Origin: Candidatus Saccharicenans subterraneus
GTDB lineage: Bacteria; Acidobacteriota; Aminicenantia; Aminicenantales; Saccharicenantaceae
Assembly (NCBI GenBank): GCA_003426165.1
Contig: QUAH01000017.1
Location: 1-52,501 of the forward strand
Length of the DNA: 52,501 nt
Direction of reading: 5' to 3'
The notes beneath the pieces are model-generated. The model saw only the letters and a program-made list of their open reading frames with translations. It had not been told where the DNA came from and did not search any database. Positions 25,216 through 34,018 of this stretch are shown here, piece after piece (within the stretch, counting starts at the first letter, position 1; the number at the start of each line of letters is the position of its first letter). A program made the position numbers and the translations under genes.

Positions 25216-26046
25216 ATGGTCTGGTGGCTGAACAGAGCGGTCGGAAGTTTATTCAACCTCATCTTTCTGCCCTTTTCTTCCTTCAATCCCTGGGTGGCCA
25301 TGCTGGTTGTTTCCCTTCTGACCGCGCTGCTGATGCTGTTCATCTACAAGAAGACCTCCAACCAGGAGGGAATCAGACTGGTGAAAAATCGCATCAAGGC
25401 CCGACTGCTCGAAATCAGGCTTTACCAGACTGACCTCAGGACCCAGCTCGGCAGCCAGAAAGAACTGCTGGCGGCCAACCTGCAGTACCTGCTGTACAAT
25501 CTCAAACCGCTGCTGGTCATGATAGTGCCCATTTTCCTGATACTGGCCCAGCTCAACCTGTGGTTCGCCTCCCGCCCGCCGGCCCCGGGTGAAACTTTTC
25601 TGCTGAAAGCCCGGTTTATAAAGACCGTGGACCTGGAGAGGCTGAGACTGGACCTGGAAACGCCGACCGGTCTGGTGGTGGAAACTCCACCGGTCAGGAT
25701 AATCGACGAGGCCGAGGTGGCCTGGCGGTTGAAGGTAACCGGCCCGGTTGACGAACCCCTGGTGGTCCAGGTCAACGGCGAAAGGTACCAGAAAATCGTT
25801 CCAGCCGGGAAGAGCCGGCTCCTCAGGGTCTCAACCGTGAGAGTGAAGAGAAATCTCTGGCAGGAGCTTCTCTACCCGGGAGAAAAACCGCTTCCGGCCG
25901 ACTCCCTGCTGAAGCAGATTGAACTCCGCTTCGAGCCGCAAAGGCTCCACCTGCTGGGAATTGGCTTCCACTGGCTGGTGGCCTATTTTCTACTCTCCAT
26001 CATCCTGGGCCTGGCCTTGAAGGGCCTGTTCAGGGTAGAAATCTGA
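25216..26046 (+). CDS. Oxa1/EMC3 (DUF106)-like membrane protein with extracytoplasmic domain
   Basis: A 276-aa membrane protein. TM1 is at about residues 24-44. A charged, probably coiled-coil cytosolic hairpin follows at about 48-92 (RLVKNRIKARLLEIRLYQ). TM2 is at about 96-117 (LKPLLVMIVPIFLILAQLNL), then a beta-rich extracytoplasmic domain of about 130 residues, then TM3 at about 250-271. TM-coiled coil-TM-TM is the layout of minimal Oxa1-superfamily insertases (archaeal Ylp1/DUF106, eukaryotic EMC3). The long domain between TM2 and TM3 is not standard for them. This assignment rests on topology and the Pro-rich TM2, and is tentative. It starts 21 nt after the small ribbon-helix-helix gene with only a weak ribosome site. 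Confidence 0.6.
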   Translation: MVWWLNRAVGSLFNLIFLPFSSFNPWVAMLVVSLLTALLMLFIYKKTSNQEGIRLVKNRIKARLLEIRLYQTDLRTQLGSQKELLAANLQYLLYNLKPLLVMIVPIFLILAQLNLWFASRPPAPGETFLLKARFIKTVDLERLRLDLETPTGLVVETPPVRIIDEAEVAWRLKVTGPVDEPLVVQVNGERYQKIVPAGKSRLLRVSTVRVKRNLWQELLYPGEKPLPADSLLKQIELRFEPQRLHLLGIGFHWLVAYFLLSIILGLALKGLFRVEI

Positions 26047-26071
26047 CAATTTTAAATAAAAGGATTGCGCC

Positions 26072-27187
26072 GTGAAAATTGAAATCTTCAAGATGGAAAG
26101 AATGCAGTCGCTCTGGGAAAACGTGGTCGACTACAACCTGTCGGAAAGCGGGGTCCACCCGTTGAACCTGAAAGAGCTGCTGCTGCCCGGCGAGCTGGAA
26201 GAGCTGGCCGCGGTTGAGATCGGTTATACCCAGACCAATGGCACCCCCCGGCTGAGAGAAAACATCGCCCGGTTGTACCCGGGGATTGACCCGGAACAGA
26301 TCATGGTCACGGCCGGGTCGTCTGAAGCCAACTTCCTGCTGATGTGGTCGCTGCTGGAACCCGGGGACGAGTTGGTCTTCGAGCTGCCCAATTACATGCA
26401 GATGTGGGGACTCAGCCGGAGCTTCGGGGCCCGGGTTAAACCCCTGTGGCTGCGGCCGGAACTGGGCTGGCAGCCGGACCCGGACGACCTCAGGAAGCTG
26501 GTCAACGGCAACACCCGGCTCATCATCCTGACCAATCCCAACAACCCGACCGGGGCCATCCTCAGCCGCGAAATCCGCGAGGAAATCGTCAGGCAGGCAG
26601 ACAAGGTCGGAGCCTGGCTGCTGGTGGATGAAGTCTACCGGGGAGCCGAAAGGAACGGCCTGGAAACTCCCTCTTTCTGGGGCAGCTACGACCGGCTGGT
26701 GGTGGTGGCTGGCTTATCAAAAGCCTATGGCCTTCCCGGGCTGCGGCTGGGCTGGCTGGCCGGGCCGCCGGAGCTGGTCAGGAAAATCTGGACCTACCAC
26801 GATTACACCACCATTTCGGTTTCGGCCCTGACCGACCACCTGGCCACCAGGGTGCTGGAGCCGGACAGGCGGCAAAAGATTCTGAAAAGAACCAGGGATA
26901 TACTGAACAATAACCTGCCAGTTTTGGAAAACTGGCTGAACGGCTTTAACGGCCTGTTCAGCTACCTTCCACCCCAGGCCGGAGCCATACTTTTTGCCCG
27001 CTACAACCTGCAGATCAACTCCACCGAGCTGGTGGAAAAAATCCTGAAGGAAAAGAGCGTGCTGCTGGTTCCCGGCGATCACTTTGAGCTGGACCAGCAC
27101 CTGCGCTTCGGTTATGGTTCCAGCCAGGATTATCTTAAAAGGGCCCTGGACCGGGTGGCCGAGGTGATCTCGAGCCTGAATACTTGA
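26072..27187 (+). CDS. Class I/II PLP aminotransferase
   Basis: A 371-aa fold-type I aminotransferase. Seen: VTAGSSEANFLLMW for cofactor phosphate contact, LTNPNNPTGAILS with the conserved NPNNPTG, LLVDEVYRGAE with the Asp and Tyr that contact the pyridine ring, and AGLSKAYGLPGLRLGW with the Schiff-base Lys. The opening IFKMERMQSLWENVVDYNL resembles a subgroup acting on amino acids of uncertain identity. The GTG start at 26072 has AAGGA 7 nt upstream. It begins 25 nt after the membrane protein and so belongs to the phosphodiesterase operon. The amino donor and acceptor cannot be inferred. Confidence 0.88.
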   Translation: MKIEIFKMERMQSLWENVVDYNLSESGVHPLNLKELLLPGELEELAAVEIGYTQTNGTPRLRENIARLYPGIDPEQIMVTAGSSEANFLLMWSLLEPGDELVFELPNYMQMWGLSRSFGARVKPLWLRPELGWQPDPDDLRKLVNGNTRLIILTNPNNPTGAILSREIREEIVRQADKVGAWLLVDEVYRGAERNGLETPSFWGSYDRLVVVAGLSKAYGLPGLRLGWLAGPPELVRKIWTYHDYTTISVSALTDHLATRVLEPDRRQKILKRTRDILNNNLPVLENWLNGFNGLFSYLPPQAGAILFARYNLQINSTELVEKILKEKSVLLVPGDHFELDQHLRFGYGSSQDYLKRALDRVAEVISSLNT

Positions 27188-27213
27188 AGGCGCCGGCCCT
27201 CAGGAGGTTTACC

Positions 27214-27762
27214 ATGAAAAAACTGACATTATACGGCCGACTGGCCGTTGTCCTTATCATCCTGACAGTTTGCCTGGCCGTGCTTCCGGCCCGGGCCCAG
27301 AGCCCGCTCAAGGTGGCCATAGTCAACTCCCAGAAAGCCTTCGACCAGTCCCTGGAAGGGAAAAAGGCCGTGGCCATCCTGCAGGAAAGAGAAGAAGCTC
27401 TTAAAGCCGAGCTAAAGAAAATGGATGAAGAGCTCAAGGCCCTGAAGCAGAAACTGGCCGGCCAGACCCTGACCCTCAACCCCGAAGCCCGGGCCAGGTT
27501 GCAACAGGAAATTGACCGGAAGGAAGCCGACCGCCAGAAGTACGAGCAGGAAAACAGCCGCAACTTCGAACAGTTCAAGAACCAGCTGATAAAAAGAATT
27601 CGGGAAGAAATGCTGGCGGTCATTGATGAACTGGTCAGGGAAAGAGGTTACGAGCTGGTCTTTGACCTGAGCACCTCCGGCCTGATTCATTACAAGCCGG
27701 AGCTGGATATAACCGATGAAGTCATCAAACGGTATGACGCCAGCAAGTCCGGTAAGAAATAA
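27214..27762 (+). CDS. OmpH/Skp-family periplasmic chaperone
   Basis: A 182-aa exported protein. The signal peptide is at about residues 1-29 (basic MKK start, hydrophobic VVLIILTVCLAVL, likely cleavage after ARA). The mature part starts VAIVNSQKAFDQSLEGKKA, the OmpH/Skp opening, followed by a long coiled coil (about residues 50-140) and a closing YELVFDLSTSGLIHY strand. Skp-type trimers hold unfolded outer-membrane proteins in the periplasm. The internal ATG at 27214 was chosen over an upstream in-frame start because AGGAGG lies 6 nt before it. It is the last gene of the operon that begins at 19484, 26 nt after the aminotransferase. The usual bamA neighbour is absent. Confidence 0.88.
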   Translation: MKKLTLYGRLAVVLIILTVCLAVLPARAQSPLKVAIVNSQKAFDQSLEGKKAVAILQEREEALKAELKKMDEELKALKQKLAGQTLTLNPEARARLQQEIDRKEADRQKYEQENSRNFEQFKNQLIKRIREEMLAVIDELVRERGYELVFDLSTSGLIHYKPELDITDEVIKRYDASKSGKK

Positions 27763-27819
27763 ACCAGCTTCATTCTCTTGAGCTAAGATTTTTGTATTCA
27801 GCCCTGAAGTTGCCAGCCG

Positions 27820-28995
27820 CTAATTTTCCTGGCTACTTTCCTGGAAGCGAAGCCTGAGCAGGATAATCTCAGACCGGCTGCCGGTGCGGACCGCAGGTCC
27901 CCAGGTGCCGGAGCCAGAGGAAACATAAAAATGGGTTGTCCCCTTCTTCAGGTAGCCCCAGTTTTTCTCGTAGACAAACCTGTTAATGATATCAAGGGGA
28001 AAAAGCTGCCCGGCGTGGGTGTGACCGGAAAGCTGCAGGTCAACCCCGGCCCGGGCTGCCTGGTCGAGGTAAAGAGGCTGGTGGTCCAGGACCACCACCG
28101 GCCAGGTCCGGTCCACTCCGTCCTGGTCCATGATTTCTTCCAGCGATAGCCTTTTCTGGCCGGAGCGCAGGGCCGCCCAGTCTTTCCTTCCTATAACATA
28201 AAACCAGCCGTCCACCCGCACCGCCCGGTCGAGCAGGACCGTCACCCCGGCTTTCTCCAGGTAAGAAATGTTCCGCTCAAAACCGCCGTAGTACTCGTGG
28301 TTGCCGGGACAGGCATAGAGACCGAGCGGGCTTCGAATCTTCCGGAGAAGTCCGACCATCTTCTCCTCTTCTTCCTGCGAGACTCCCTCGTCAACGATGT
28401 CGCCGGCGAAAAAGACCACGTCCGGCCGGAGTTCGTTAATCCTGTCCACCAGTTTTTCCAGGCGGCTGGAGCGGTTGATTATTCCCAGGTGAATATCCGA
28501 AATCAATATCGCCCGGAGCTCGGACCCGGCCGGAATCTTCTTTTCAATGTTGATATTCAGTTCCCTGAGCCTGGGGTTAATGGCATTGAGGTGCCCCAGA
28601 ATTACCACCAGGAGCGACAGGGCCACGATGACCAGGAAGGAGCCCGGGTGCCTGGATGACAGCCAGCTGCCCGGAGCCACCTGAGCGCCAGCAATTCTGC
28701 TCAGCCAGCGGATAATATCCTTAATAAAAATAAAAAGGAAAAGATAAAGCATCAGGGCCAGGTGGTAGGAACCCAGGGACACCAGACCTTCGGTCAGGTG
28801 GGTATGGGAACGGGCATTCAGGATTCTTCCTACCGGAAAGGCCAAGACCGAGCCCAGGAAAAACAGGCTGAAAATCAGCCGGGCGGGGCCCGGACCGGAC
28901 AGGGCCTGGAGCCCCCGCCAGAAAATGTAGCCGTTGACCGAACCATAAATCAAGAGAACTATCAACAGGAACAGGACCAATTCCTTTCTCCTCAT
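27820..28995 (-). CDS. Membrane-anchored metallophosphoesterase (YaeI-like)
   Basis: A 391-aa protein. About five hydrophobic helices occupy residues 5-140, followed by a calcineurin-like phosphoesterase domain. Metal-binding motifs: LISDIHLG (DxH), FFAGDIVDEG (GDxxD), CPGNHEYYGG (GNHE), VVLDHQP and LSGHTHAGQ (GHxHxGQ). The set is complete. YaeI-type relatives act on phospholipid-like substrates at the membrane; the substrate here is unknown. Only a poor ribosome site precedes the ATG, whereas GAGGAG a few codons in would suit a TTG at codon 6 (28978-28980), so the true start may be five codons later. Convergent with the OmpH gene (57 nt apart, no hairpin seen). Confidence 0.88.
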   Translation of the reverse strand: MRRKELVLFLLIVLLIYGSVNGYIFWRGLQALSGPGPARLIFSLFFLGSVLAFPVGRILNARSHTHLTEGLVSLGSYHLALMLYLFLFIFIKDIIRWLSRIAGAQVAPGSWLSSRHPGSFLVIVALSLLVVILGHLNAINPRLRELNINIEKKIPAGSELRAILISDIHLGIINRSSRLEKLVDRINELRPDVVFFAGDIVDEGVSQEEEEKMVGLLRKIRSPLGLYACPGNHEYYGGFERNISYLEKAGVTVLLDRAVRVDGWFYVIGRKDWAALRSGQKRLSLEEIMDQDGVDRTWPVVVLDHQPLYLDQAARAGVDLQLSGHTHAGQLFPLDIINRFVYEKNWGYLKKGTTHFYVSSGSGTWGPAVRTGSRSEIILLRLRFQESSQEN

Positions 28996-29054
28996 CAGCC
29001 AGATTTCTTTTTATGGTTTTTCACCTCAAGCCTTGTTTCTAAGAGGGTCAGCCT

Positions 29055-29603
29055 TCAGCCCTCGACCCGGTTGAACCAGGCCACCTCCTCCAGGTTCTTC
29101 CTGATGTGGTCTCCGGGTGGCCGGCTGGCGGCATAGCCCAGGGAGATGATGGCCACCGGGCGGTATCTTCTCGGGATCTTCAGGACTTTTCTGACTCCTT
29201 TGAGGCTGAACCAGCCTATCCAGCAGGTGCTGAGCCCCAGCTCCTCTGCCTTGAGGACGAAATGCTCGCCGGCAATCCCCAGGTCCAGCAGGTAGAACTG
29301 GGTCCCCTGCACCACCCGGGCCAGCCGGTTGGCCACGAAATCCTTTTCAGCCAGCAGCAGGACCAGCACCGGGGCCTGGGCCGCGAACTTGCAGGAGGAA
29401 TAGATACCGGTAAAAGCTTTTTCGGCTACCTGGTCTTTTAGCCCGGGCTCATCTATCACCAGGAAGCGCCAGGGCTGGGCGTTATGAGCCGAGGGGGCCA
29501 GCCGGGCGGCTTCCAGGCAGGCCAGGATTTTTTCCCGCTCCACCGGTTGTGGAGTATAGCGGCGGATGCTGCGGCGGTGTCTTATGATTTCATCCAGGGT
29601 CAT
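29055..29603 (-). CDS. Nitroreductase family protein
   Basis: A 182-aa FMN-dependent oxidoreductase. The N-terminal IRHRRSIRRYTPQPV and APSAHNAQPWRFLVI contact FMN phosphate and ring. GLSTCWIGWF and AIISLGYAASRPP are typical C-terminal segments. Such enzymes reduce nitro groups, quinones or flavins with NAD(P)H; the natural substrate is not predictable. The ATG has GAGGAG about 8 nt upstream. A TTGGAG/TAAAAT pair lies just upstream. It lies 59 nt before the metallophosphoesterase start on the same strand and could be co-transcribed with nothing else in particular. Confidence 0.9.
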   Translation of the reverse strand: MTLDEIIRHRRSIRRYTPQPVEREKILACLEAARLAPSAHNAQPWRFLVIDEPGLKDQVAEKAFTGIYSSCKFAAQAPVLVLLLAEKDFVANRLARVVQGTQFYLLDLGIAGEHFVLKAEELGLSTCWIGWFSLKGVRKVLKIPRRYRPVAIISLGYAASRPPGDHIRKNLEEVAWFNRVEG

Positions 29604-29641
29604 TATCTCTTCTCCTCTTTTTGCCTAAAGTGTAGAAATTT

Positions 29642-29669
29642 ATTTTACCAGAAAAAACCTTTGCTCCAA
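29642..29669 (-). promoter_or_regulatory. Possible promoter for nitroreductase
   Basis: On the minus strand, TTGGAG (complement of 29664-29669), a 16-bp spacer and TAAAAT (complement of 29642-29647). The -35 is weak. Confidence 0.35.
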
Positions 29670-29693
29670 CCCGGTTCATCTAACCCGGTAAAT

Positions 29694-32333
29694 TTACTTT
29701 GCCGCCTTCTTTTCTCCGCTCTTCTCCTTTTCCCGCTGCAGTTCCACCAGGTCCACCGTCTGGGAATAATCGCCCAGCAGGTGCCGGGCAAAGTAATCGG
29801 CCCTTATCCAGAACCAGTAATCGTTCATGTCCCCGTAGCCGTGGCGCTGCCCCGGAAAGAGGAAGAAGTCAAAGCGCTTTCCGGCCTTGATCAGGGCCGC
29901 GGCCAGCCGGAAGGTGTTGGCCGGGTGGACGTTGTCGTCTATGTCTCCGGTAACCAGGAGCAGGTGGCCCTTTAAGTTTCCGGCCAGCTCGGAGTTTTTA
30001 TCAATGCTGTACTCGAACTTCACCTGCCCGTCCTTGTCCACCACCTCCTTGACCCCGTGATGCTTTTCGCTCCACCACCGGTTGTAGATGTTGTTCTCGT
30101 GGTTTCCGGATGAAGACACCCCAACTTTGAAAAAGTCTGGATAGACCAGCAGGGCCGCGGCCGTCATGAAACCGCCCCCGGAATGGCCGTAGATTCCCAC
30201 CCGGTTTATATCTATGAATGGATGTCGGGCGGCCAGCTGCTCTATGGCATACTTCTTGTCGGCCAGGCCGTAATCCCGCAGGTTGCCGTAGCCGTAATTG
30301 TGGTACCACTTGGAACGCATGGGGCTGCCCCCGCGGTTTCCGACCTCGATGACCACGAAGCCCAGCTGGGCCAGGGCCACGTTCTGGTTACGGGGAGAGA
30401 AGCTCTTGGAAACACTCTCGGTCTGGGGCCCGGGATAGACATAGGCGATGATGGGATATTTCTTTTCCGGGTCAAAATCAAAGGGCTTGTACATCACCCC
30501 GTACAGGTCGGTAATTCCGTCGGCGGCCTTGACGGTGAAGGTTTCCGGGAACTTGAAACCGGCGGCCAGCAGCTGGCCGGTATCCACGGTTTCCAGCTCC
30601 AGCAGCCGGTTTCCGGCCGAATCATACAGGTCGGACCTGGGGGCGGTATCGACCCGGGAGTAGTTGACCACGAAAAACCGGGCCGAATCGGGCATGGAAA
30701 CGGAGTGGTTGAAATTGCCCGGGGTCAGGAGCTTGAGGCCGCTGCCGTCCAGGCCGACGCGGTAGAGGTGCTCATAGTACGGGTCCTCACCCTTCTCCCG
30801 CCCGCAGGCCGTGAAATACAGCAGCCGGCCCTTCTCATCCACCCTGACCACTTCCTGGCAATTAAACTCGCCGGAGGTAATCTGGTTAAGGAGCCGGCCG
30901 TCGCTGTCATAGAGGTAATAATGACCCCAGCCGTCTCTCTCCGACCACCAGATGAGCTGGCGACCGCCGTTTACCAGCCGCAGCGGCTGGTACTCGACGT
31001 AAGTGTTCAGGCGCTCGCTGATGATGGTCCTGACCTCGCCGCTCCTGGTGTCGGCCAGGCAGACCTCATAGCCGTGCAGGTCCCGGGTCTGGCGGCCGAA
31101 ATATAGACGGTCCGAGGTCTTCGAGACCCAGGTGGCTGGAGGCGGTTCATCCGGGTCTTCCACCGCGGCCGGCCGGGGAGCGGTGAAAATGTTAAAGGTC
31201 GGGTCCTTGAATTTTTCGGCCTTGACCTTCAGCCGGTCCCGGGTGGCCAGGTCAAACACCAGGATCTCCGGCTGGGGCTGGTTCTCCTCGCCCGGCATCC
31301 CGTACCTGTAGGATTCCAGGGTCGGGCGGGGGCTGGCCAGGCTGTTGATCACCCACAGTTCCCCCACCTTTCTCTCGTCCTGGCGGATGCAGGCAAACTT
31401 TTTCGAGTCCTGCGACCAGAAAATCATTATGGCCGGGCGCCGGAAATCCTTCCTGTCTTTTTCATCCTTCTGAAGTTCCTTGATTTCATCGTCGCGCAGC
31501 CGCCGGCTGAAGCTGTAGGCCTCTTCACCGTCAGTGGTCAGCTGGATTTCCTGGATGGTCTTATCGTCCGGTTTCTTAAGGGCCCGGGCGTAATTTTCGG
31601 CATCCATCAGGAACAGGTTGTGCCCGCGGGCGAAGACCACCCATTTTTTGTCGGGTGAGAGGGATGCCCAGCGCGGTCTCTTGGGCCGGGCCTCGTAATC
31701 CTTGATCAGGCTCAACCTGGAGGTCTTGAGATCGTACTCGAAGCCCAGAACCCGGGTCTTCTTTTCCGGTTCCTTGGGCTTTTCTTTTTCGGTCCGGGTC
31801 TTATCCATTTCCGTGTCCTGTTCCTTTTCCTTCTCCTTTTCCCGGTCCAGGAATCTCTTTTCAAGCTCGCTGACTTTCATCACCTGGCCGTCTACCGAGA
31901 CCTCGTTGTCGAGCGGGACCTCGACCTCAAACTGGATGGCCGTTTCGTTCTTGACGAACTTTATGGTCTTGATCGGCAGGTGCTGGGCATCGTAGGGAGT
32001 CAGCAGAATCCTGGTCAGCTCGGCCGCCATCCGGGCGTTGTCAAACAGCGGCCGGCGACTGCGGGCCGCCGGGTCCACCAGGTACCAGCTCTTGCCCTGC
32101 GGCGTCTCGAAGCTATACCAGAACCGGTCTCCGCTTTTCAGCCAGCGCGGTTCGACCGACAGGTCAAAGACCAGCCTGGCCACCCGGGCCGGCGTCCAGC
32201 GGGCAGCCAGCTCATAGTTGGCCTTTTCCGGGGTGGCCGCGCTGTTCAATCCGGCCTGTCCGACCAGAAGCAGGAAGAGCAGGGCCAGGACGAATCTCTG
32301 GTTGATTGAAGAGCGGTTGAACTTTATGGCCAT
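29694..32333 (-). CDS. S9 family peptidase (DPP IV-like), exported
   Basis: An 879-aa serine peptidase. The signal peptide is at about residues 13-33 (FVLALLFLLLVGQAGLNSAA). A DPP IV-type beta-propeller spans roughly residues 60-620, then the alpha/beta-hydrolase domain. The catalytic triad is visible: Ser in IYGHSGGGFM (about residue 716), Asp in VTGDIDDNVHP (about 800), His in FPGQRHGYGD (about 830). Near residues 165-195 is a very charged Lys/Glu linker (REKEKEKEQDTEMDKTRTEK). DPP IV-type enzymes remove dipeptides from peptides, usually after Pro or Ala. The ATG has TAGGAGA 6 nt upstream. With the M24 enzyme next upstream it suggests proline-peptide use. Confidence 0.93.
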   Translation of the reverse strand: MAIKFNRSSINQRFVLALLFLLLVGQAGLNSAATPEKANYELAARWTPARVARLVFDLSVEPRWLKSGDRFWYSFETPQGKSWYLVDPAARSRRPLFDNARMAAELTRILLTPYDAQHLPIKTIKFVKNETAIQFEVEVPLDNEVSVDGQVMKVSELEKRFLDREKEKEKEQDTEMDKTRTEKEKPKEPEKKTRVLGFEYDLKTSRLSLIKDYEARPKRPRWASLSPDKKWVVFARGHNLFLMDAENYARALKKPDDKTIQEIQLTTDGEEAYSFSRRLRDDEIKELQKDEKDRKDFRRPAIMIFWSQDSKKFACIRQDERKVGELWVINSLASPRPTLESYRYGMPGEENQPQPEILVFDLATRDRLKVKAEKFKDPTFNIFTAPRPAAVEDPDEPPPATWVSKTSDRLYFGRQTRDLHGYEVCLADTRSGEVRTIISERLNTYVEYQPLRLVNGGRQLIWWSERDGWGHYYLYDSDGRLLNQITSGEFNCQEVVRVDEKGRLLYFTACGREKGEDPYYEHLYRVGLDGSGLKLLTPGNFNHSVSMPDSARFFVVNYSRVDTAPRSDLYDSAGNRLLELETVDTGQLLAAGFKFPETFTVKAADGITDLYGVMYKPFDFDPEKKYPIIAYVYPGPQTESVSKSFSPRNQNVALAQLGFVVIEVGNRGGSPMRSKWYHNYGYGNLRDYGLADKKYAIEQLAARHPFIDINRVGIYGHSGGGFMTAAALLVYPDFFKVGVSSSGNHENNIYNRWWSEKHHGVKEVVDKDGQVKFEYSIDKNSELAGNLKGHLLLVTGDIDDNVHPANTFRLAAALIKAGKRFDFFLFPGQRHGYGDMNDYWFWIRADYFARHLLGDYSQTVDLVELQREKEKSGEKKAAK

Positions 32334-32540
32334 GAAAATTCTCCTAAAAAATTTTTATTGTAATAAGATACAAAATTCCCGAAAAAATCTCACCGAAATA
32401 TTTTCTGCCCTGACTTATGAAAAGAGCTATGACGTTACAGAGCCGGGCCTTTCGCCGAGTCACTGTGCTTTATGATTAATAACCAATTCACTCCAGGCGA
32501 AAGAAAAGAGCCTCCGGCTTCGAGGGACAGATTGACCCGG

Positions 32541-33860
32541 CTAACGAATCAGGTGCAGGGCGGTCTGCCGGCCGTCAAGATAAACCAGGCCTTCTTTGGT
32601 AAAAGAGGCATTCTGCTCCAGGCCAATCAGCACTTCCTGGTTATCCCACTCGGGCACCAGGCTGCGGCAGTTAAGCTCTATCGAATAACAGGTGTCATAG
32701 AATAGCGGGTAATCACCCTGGCCCGGCACCCCATCCTGCTTGTCCCAGAGGCCGATGGTCGGGCCGGCGGCATGGCCATGAAATCCGAGGGGATGAGTGT
32801 AAATGCTTCCCTTTATTCCTTCGGCCCTCATCTTGCCCAGGGCTGCGGCCAGGACCTCGTTGCCGGTACGTCCGGCTTTGAATTCTGAACCTAGGATATC
32901 CTGCAGGCGGTTGCCGCAGCGGAGGGCCGCCTTTAACCCGGCCGGTGGCTCGGTCTCTCCGGGTCTTAGGACATAGGCCAGCTCCTGGTGGTCGGTGTTC
33001 AAACGCAGGTAGGTAATCCCGACATCGCAATGGAGCAGGTCTCCCCTTCTGATCACATTGTCCTTGTAGGGAGAAGTCTTCGGTCGCTGGATGTCCACCG
33101 TCGGTGAGAACCAGGGCTGGAGGCCCAGGGAGCGAATCTTCTCCCAGAACCACCACTCGAGGTCGTCGCCGGTGGTGATGCCGGGTGTGATGACGGCATT
33201 GGAAAAGGCTTCCTCTATCAGGCCATGGGCCAGGCGGGCAATCTGGTGATAGACCTCAATTTCTTCCGGCAATCTTTTCTCCAGCCAGCCCACCACCAGC
33301 CTTTCGGCCGAAACCAGTTTCCTGGCATATTCCGGCCCGAGATACTTAACCAGGAGCTGTTTGTTGGTGGCGGTCAGGCCATCGGCAAAGGCAAAGGTGG
33401 CCGATTCGTCGACAGCGATTTTTTTGGGCTTCCTGGCCCTGACCTGGTCGGCCAGGGCTTTCCACTGGTCCGGTTCCTTGTCTGGATTCCAGGCTGCCTG
33501 GTACAGGTTGCCTATCGGATAGCGGCTGACTGAAAACTTCTCCAGGCCCTTTTCCTTCCCCCGGTCAAAGAAGACCAGCATCGACAGCCTCCTGGCAGAA
33601 AGATGCTCTAAGGGGACCAGGGTGAGGAAGACCGGGTCTTCATTGTACTCCTGGCAGATGACCAGCCACATATCCACCCCTTCCCTTCTCATGATCTCCG
33701 GCAGGATCACTTCCAGCCTTTTTTCGAGCCAGGCGTTAACCACCCGGGCCTGCTCCCTGACCGGCAGTACTCGGGGCAGACCTTCTTTTGAATACAGAAA
33801 CCCGCTTGCCAGAAAAGAAAAAATTATCATTAATAGGAACAGGCCAGTTGCTTTTTTCAT
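32541..33860 (-). CDS. M24 family metallopeptidase (Xaa-Pro aminopeptidase-like), exported
   Basis: A 439-aa enzyme with a signal peptide (residues 1-24, MKKATGLFLLMIIFSFLASG). The C-terminal pita-bread domain keeps the two-metal ligands: CDVGITYLRLNTD (two Asp, 11 apart, near residue 280), HPLGFHGHAAG (His), SIELN (Glu) and IGLEQNASFT (Glu). The N-terminal domain is of the creatinase/prolidase type. Such enzymes remove the residue before a Pro, or split dipeptides with Pro. The ATG follows GGAGG by about 4-5 nt, and a promoter lies at 33894-33923. The 207-nt gap to the S9 peptidase (32334-32540) shows no gene. Confidence 0.9.
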   Translation of the reverse strand: MKKATGLFLLMIIFSFLASGFLYSKEGLPRVLPVREQARVVNAWLEKRLEVILPEIMRREGVDMWLVICQEYNEDPVFLTLVPLEHLSARRLSMLVFFDRGKEKGLEKFSVSRYPIGNLYQAAWNPDKEPDQWKALADQVRARKPKKIAVDESATFAFADGLTATNKQLLVKYLGPEYARKLVSAERLVVGWLEKRLPEEIEVYHQIARLAHGLIEEAFSNAVITPGITTGDDLEWWFWEKIRSLGLQPWFSPTVDIQRPKTSPYKDNVIRRGDLLHCDVGITYLRLNTDHQELAYVLRPGETEPPAGLKAALRCGNRLQDILGSEFKAGRTGNEVLAAALGKMRAEGIKGSIYTHPLGFHGHAAGPTIGLWDKQDGVPGQGDYPLFYDTCYSIELNCRSLVPEWDNQEVLIGLEQNASFTKEGLVYLDGRQTALHLIR

Positions 33861-33893
33861 GGCACCTCCAGCAGCCAGAATTCAGGTTTACTA

Positions 33894-33923
33894 TTTAAGC
33901 CCAGTCCGCCCCCTTCTGGCAAG
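33894..33923 (-). promoter_or_regulatory. Sigma70-like promoter for M24 peptidase
   Basis: On the minus strand, TTGCCA (complement of 33918-33923), an 18-bp spacer and TTAAAT (complement of 33894-33899). Confidence 0.45.
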
Positions 33924-34018
33924 AAATTTTATTGTGCCCGCCTGTTTTACTGTAATATGATAGAGGCTGGTGAACCGGGTCCCGGTTATTTTCGTATAAA
34001 TTAACAAAGGAGAGAATT

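Noticed and set aside
27184..27213. Ten extra codons at the start of the OmpH/Skp gene
   Set aside because: The AGGAGG ribosome site would fall inside them, and the signal peptide begins properly at the ATG of 27214.
32334..32540. A gene or terminator between the S9 and M24 peptidases
   Set aside because: No frame with a ribosome site and no hairpin followed by T residues was found.
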